A stretch of DNA of 10,283 nt from Gammaproteobacteria bacterium (GTDB lineage: Bacteria; Pseudomonadota; Gammaproteobacteria; UBA6429; Thiohalophilaceae). The stretch lies in contig DRJN01000467.1 of assembly GCA_011052165.1 (NCBI GenBank), positions 1 to 10,283 on the forward strand, written 5' to 3'. The notes under the pieces are model-generated. The model had not been told where the DNA came from, did not search any database, and worked only from the letters and a program-made list of their open reading frames with translations. Made by a program: the position numbers and the translations under genes. Below are positions 7,785-10,283 of the stretch, piece after piece (positions within the stretch are counted from its first letter, which is position 1; each line of letters opens with the position of its first letter).

Positions 7785-7810
7785 ATGGGCAGAGTGAAAT
7801 GAAATCCATC
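7785..7810 (+). repeat. Diverged GATGGGT...ACCCATC repeat, copy B
   Basis: It reads ATGGGCAGAGTGAAATGAAA then TCCATC, in inverted orientation to copy A. Aligned over 27 positions with copy A it matches at 20. All seven differences are transitions, six of them toward A or T in this copy. It looks like an old, decaying copy. Confidence 0.55.
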
Positions 7811-7830
7811 AATTTTTATACTCTCTGGCA

Positions 7831-7873
7831 GGATGGATAGAGCAGATCGCAAAGTCCAGCAGGAAAACCCATC
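7831..7873 (+). repeat. Interrupted GATGGGT...ACCCATC repeat, copy C
   Basis: It begins GGATGGATAGAGCAGATCGC and ends AAACCCATC, in the same orientation as copy B. About 16 extra bases separate the two halves compared with copy A, so it is an expanded or disrupted member of the same family. Confidence 0.5.
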
Positions 7874-7929
7874 AACATTTTTATGGTAAAAACAAAACAC
7901 AGATTTTTTCACCCGATAAATCCCTCTCT

Positions 7930-8487
7930 TCAAATCTCCATCAAATCCTTTTCCTTGTCTTTTAGAAGCTCGTCAATGATAGCAACATAACGGTCCGTTA
8001 TTTTCTGAACATCATCCTGTGCATGACGTTCTTCATCTTCGGTAATTTCCTTGTCTTTCTGTAGTGACTTGAAGTCACCCAGTACGTCACGGCGGATATT
8101 CCTCACAGCAACCCTGGCACCTTCCCCTTCATGGCGCACAATCTTGATCATATCCTTACGCCGTTCTTCCGTCAGCGGCGGTAAGGGCACACGAATCACT
8201 TCACCGGCAGTCATGGGATTCAGGCCCATATCGGAAGTCATGATCGCTTTTTCAATCGGCGCCACCATCTGTTTTTCCCAGGGAGTCACGGCCAGAGTAC
8301 GTGCATCGGAAACAGAAATATTGGCTACCTGGCTCAGAGGAACCTGGGAGCCATAATAGTCCAGGGTAATATGATCCAACAAACTGGTATGTGCGCGCCC
8401 CGTTCTGATCTTGCTAAGATCATTCTTAAGCGCTTCGACACTTTTCCCCATCCGGGTTTCAGCATCTTTTTTTAATTCGTCAATCAT
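7930..8487 (-). CDS. frr: Ribosome recycling factor
   Basis: RRF works with EF-G to split post-termination ribosomes into subunits. The product is 185 residues, exactly the E. coli length. It begins MIDELKKDAETRMGKSVEAL, and KIRTGRAHTSLLD at 26-38 leads from helix 1 of the three-helix bundle into the small beta domain (about 31-103). The second conserved block is at 99-133, with R.PLPPLTEERRKDM then KIVRHEGEGARVAVRNIRRD, including the conserved arginines near 132-133 that contact rRNA. The C-terminal helix runs to the end. AGAGG lies 6 nt before the ATG, a good ribosome binding site, and the gap from pyrH is 42 nt. A long repeat-containing gap separates it from uppS. Confidence 0.98.
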   Translation of the reverse strand: MIDELKKDAETRMGKSVEALKNDLSKIRTGRAHTSLLDHITLDYYGSQVPLSQVANISVSDARTLAVTPWEKQMVAPIEKAIMTSDMGLNPMTAGEVIRVPLPPLTEERRKDMIKIVRHEGEGARVAVRNIRRDVLGDFKSLQKDKEITEDEERHAQDDVQKITDRYVAIIDELLKDKEKDLMEI

Positions 8488-8529
8488 GCATCGCCTCTGA
8501 ATTAAACCTGTAGAATTCCCCGCCGCGAA

Positions 8530-9246
8530 TTACTCGACCAGCGTCCCTACATTGTCACCCTGAATCATGCGTAGCAAGGCGCCTTCCTCATTCATATTAT
8601 AAACGCGAATCGGTACTTTATTATCCCGGCACAGAACAATCGCCGTGGTATCCATAACCGCCAGTTTTTCTTCAATCACCTGATCGTAACCAAGGTGATC
8701 ATAGCGAACAGCCGTCTCGTCCTTCATCGGATCAACGTTATAAACCCCATCTACTTTGGTGCCCTTGATAACCACGTCGGCGTTAATTTCAATGCCGCGC
8801 AAACTAGCTGCAGAATCTGTGGTAAAAAAAGGATTACCGGTACCCGCAGCAAAAACGACAACCCGGCCCTTTTCCAGGTGACGTACCGCACGGCGGCGAA
8901 TGTAGTCTTCACAAACACTGTTAATGGAGAGAGCCGACATGACCCGCACTCGCAGCGCTTTCTGTTCCATGGCATCCTGCAGGGCAAGGGCATTGATGAC
9001 CGTGGCCAGCATACCCATCTGGTCCGCCGAGGTTCTATCCATACCATTGGACGCCAGACTAACGCCACGAAAAATATTGCCCCCGCCGATAACCATGGCA
9101 ACCTGCACGCCGGCATCCATCAGTGACCTGACCTCATCAGCAATGCGCGTGAGGATGGTCGGCGAAATGCCGAAATCCTGCTCACCCATCAGCGCTTCGC
9201 CACTGAGTTTTAACAGAATGCGTTTGTAGCGGATTAAACTTGCCAT
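8530..9246 (-). CDS. pyrH: UMP kinase PyrH
   Basis: PyrH phosphorylates UMP to UDP with ATP. It is the hexameric bacterial enzyme of the amino acid kinase fold, activated by GTP and inhibited by UTP. From the ATG at 9246 the product is 238 residues (241 in E. coli). The nucleotide-binding KLSGEAL is at 13-19 and GGGNIFRG at 54-61. MDRTSADQMGMLATVINALA at 69-88 carries the UMP-site residues, GTGNPFFTTD is at 135-144 and KVDGVYNVDP at 164-173. An in-frame ATG at 9294 would add 16 residues with no counterpart in the family. That ATG directly abuts a GAAGG belonging to a palindromic repeat, so I reject it. No strong Shine-Dalgarno sequence precedes 9246. The neighbours tsf and frr match the universal rpsB-tsf-pyrH-frr order. 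Confidence 0.96.
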   Translation of the reverse strand: MASLIRYKRILLKLSGEALMGEQDFGISPTILTRIADEVRSLMDAGVQVAMVIGGGNIFRGVSLASNGMDRTSADQMGMLATVINALALQDAMEQKALRVRVMSALSINSVCEDYIRRRAVRHLEKGRVVVFAAGTGNPFFTTDSAASLRGIEINADVVIKGTKVDGVYNVDPMKDETAVRYDHLGYDQVIEEKLAVMDTTAIVLCRDNKVPIRVYNMNEEGALLRMIQGDNVGTLVE

Positions 9247-9294
9247 GTTTTGTCTCTGTCTTCTTTTATGAATACTAGTCTTAACGCTATTCAT

Positions 9295-9342
9295 CCTTCG
9301 ACAAGGCTCTCCTGAGCGAAGCCGAAGGACTCACCACGAACG
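9295..9342. repeat. Palindromic CCTTCGACAAGGCTC repeat between pyrH and tsf
   Basis: CCTTCG at 9295-9300 pairs with CGAAGG at 9323-9328, and inside GCTC-TCCT-GAGC forms a second small stem. The continuation ACTCACCACGAACG is typical of the same scattered repeat type as I remember it. Thirteen bases (TTCGACAAGGCTC, 9297-9309) are identical to 534-546 in the skp-fabZ gap. It lies 48 nt upstream of the pyrH ATG. No T-run follows it in the operon direction, so a terminator is not supported. Confidence 0.7.
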
Positions 9343-9379
9343 TGATCTGTATAGTGGTCAGGAATTCGGCACCCTTAAT

Positions 9380-10255
9380 TTAGCCTTTCATTTGCGCGGC
9401 AACTTCTTCGGCAAAGTTTTCGTTCTTCTTTTCAATACCTTCACCGACCTGGTAGCGAACAAACCCTGCAACACTGGCGCCGGCCTTATCGAGCAGTTGG
9501 GCGATGGTTTGATCCGGATCTTTGACGAAAGGCTGACCCAGCAGGGTCACTTCCTTGAGATATTTTTTAATCCGGCCGGTCACCATTTTCTCGACGATTT
9601 CCGGCGGCTTGCCGCTTTCGGCCGCCTGGGCGGCGAAAATGTCACGTTCTTTTTCTATCAGCGCCGGATCCACATCCGCTTCTGAAATGCAGACCGGATT
9701 ACTGGCGGCAATATGCATGGCGATATCTTTGCCCAGAATTTCATCGCCCCCGTCAAGATTCACCAACACGCCAATGCGTTCGCCATGTTTGTAGGCAGCA
9801 AGCTGCCCTTTGCTCTCAATAACATCGAAGCGGCGAACTGACATATTCTCACCCACTTTGGCGATCAGGTTTTTACGGCTATCCTCGACACTGACGCCAT
9901 CGGCCAGCACCGTGGTCAGCAGGGCATCCAGATCGTCGGGTTTGTTATTTAATACGCACTGGGCTACCTCATTCACAAAATTTTTGAAATCATCGCCCTT
10001 GGTGACAAAGTCGGTTTCACAGTTGACTTCAACGATGGCGGCAAATTTGCCGGCGTCATCCATCTGGATTGATACCAGACCTTCAGCTGCAACCCGGCCG
10101 GCTTTCTTGTCTGCCTTGGCCATACCGGACTTGCGCATGTTTTCAATCGCAATATCGATATCGCCATCGGTTTCCACCAGCGCCTTCTTGCATTCCATCA
10201 TACCCGCGCCTGTGCGTTCACGCAGTTCTTTAACCCGTGCAGCAGTAATTGCCAT
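9380..10255 (-). CDS. tsf: Translation elongation factor Ts
   Basis: EF-Ts is the nucleotide exchange factor that removes GDP from EF-Tu. The 291-residue product (283 in E. coli) starts with the UBA-like domain: AARVKELRERTGAGMMECKK then KALVETDGDIDIAIENMR. A basic linker (KADKKAGRVAAEGL) leads to the core. VNCETDFV places the EF-Tu-contacting TDFV motif at 81-84. Further conserved features are the ASNP segment with MHIAA before it and a C-terminal module ending in an acidic/lysine-rich stretch. GAGGA lies 7 nt before the ATG. It is the first complete gene of the transcript in view; rpsB is expected just upstream, outside the window. A 133-nt gap with a repeat separates it from pyrH. Confidence 0.98.
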   Translation of the reverse strand: MAITAARVKELRERTGAGMMECKKALVETDGDIDIAIENMRKSGMAKADKKAGRVAAEGLVSIQMDDAGKFAAIVEVNCETDFVTKGDDFKNFVNEVAQCVLNNKPDDLDALLTTVLADGVSVEDSRKNLIAKVGENMSVRRFDVIESKGQLAAYKHGERIGVLVNLDGGDEILGKDIAMHIAASNPVCISEADVDPALIEKERDIFAAQAAESGKPPEIVEKMVTGRIKKYLKEVTLLGQPFVKDPDQTIAQLLDKAGASVAGFVRYQVGEGIEKKNENFAEEVAAQMKG

Positions 10256-10262
10256 TTTCCAT

Positions 10263-10267
10263 TCCTC
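10263..10267 (-). promoter_or_regulatory. Ribosome binding site of tsf
   Basis: GAGGA on the minus strand sits 7 nt before the tsf ATG, the strongest Shine-Dalgarno match in the window and in line with high EF-Ts expression. Confidence 0.6.
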
Positions 10268-10283
10268 TTAAAAACGTCGATCA

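Noticed and set aside
7706..7933. 75-codon minus-strand frame filling the frr-uppS gap and overlapping both neighbours
   Set aside because: It opens with TTG, has no recognisable family or ribosome binding site, and is built mostly from the three palindromic repeats in the gap.
8695..9126. 143-codon plus-strand frame opposite pyrH, and a 121-codon minus frame at 8751-9116
   Set aside because: Both lie entirely within pyrH in other frames and show no family motif; the pyrH frame carries all the conserved residues.
9247..9294. Upstream in-frame ATG that would extend pyrH by 16 residues
   Set aside because: The extension matches nothing in the PyrH family, and the start directly abuts GAAGG of a palindromic repeat with no room for a ribosome binding site.
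9247..9379. Promoter for pyrH within the tsf-pyrH gap
   Set aside because: TATACA-like and TAGTAT-like hexamers exist on the minus strand, but none has a convincing -35 partner at 16-18 nt.
9810..10271. 153-codon open frame on the plus strand opposite tsf
   Set aside because: It lies antisense to the highly conserved tsf. It is serine-rich and low in information, as expected for a shadow frame of a strongly biased gene.

Overview
This window is a compact cluster of ten protein genes, all transcribed on the minus strand (right to left). In transcription order they are tsf, pyrH, frr, uppS, cdsA, dxr, rseP, bamA, skp and the start of fabZ. Apart from one missing gene, this is the conserved order of Gammaproteobacteria such as Escherichia coli. 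The protein lengths and motifs also fit a gammaproteobacterium with mid-range GC content; I cannot name the genus. rpsB would be expected just beyond the right edge, and lpxA/lpxB beyond the left edge.

The genes form functional blocks. tsf and frr serve translation (elongation factor recycling and ribosome recycling), and pyrH makes UDP for nucleotide and cell-envelope precursors. uppS, cdsA and dxr supply undecaprenyl diphosphate, CDP-diacylglycerol and the isoprenoid precursor MEP. rseP, bamA, skp and fabZ belong to envelope stress signalling, outer membrane protein assembly, periplasmic chaperoning and fatty acid/lipid A precursor supply. uppS-cdsA overlap by 8 nt and cdsA-dxr by 4 nt. The dxr-rseP, rseP-bamA, pyrH-frr and bamA-skp gaps are only 15 to 52 nt, so this is probably a long co-transcribed unit.

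Three junctions break the compactness, and each is filled with repeats. The tsf-pyrH gap (133 nt) and the skp-fabZ gap (317 nt) share a TTCGACAAGGCTC word inside palindromic repeats. The frr-uppS gap (216 nt) holds three diverged copies of a GATGGGT...ACCCATC repeat. The skp-fabZ gap also holds a 102-nt stem-loop element with 24-nt arms that pair completely, with two G.U wobbles, only in the operon-sense RNA.

The main oddity is that lpxD, normally between skp and fabZ, is absent; only the repeat-filled gap is there. I found no unknown multi-gene system, RNA gene, CRISPR array or transposase. The coding content is ordinary, and the interest lies in the intergenic repeats and the lost lpxD position.
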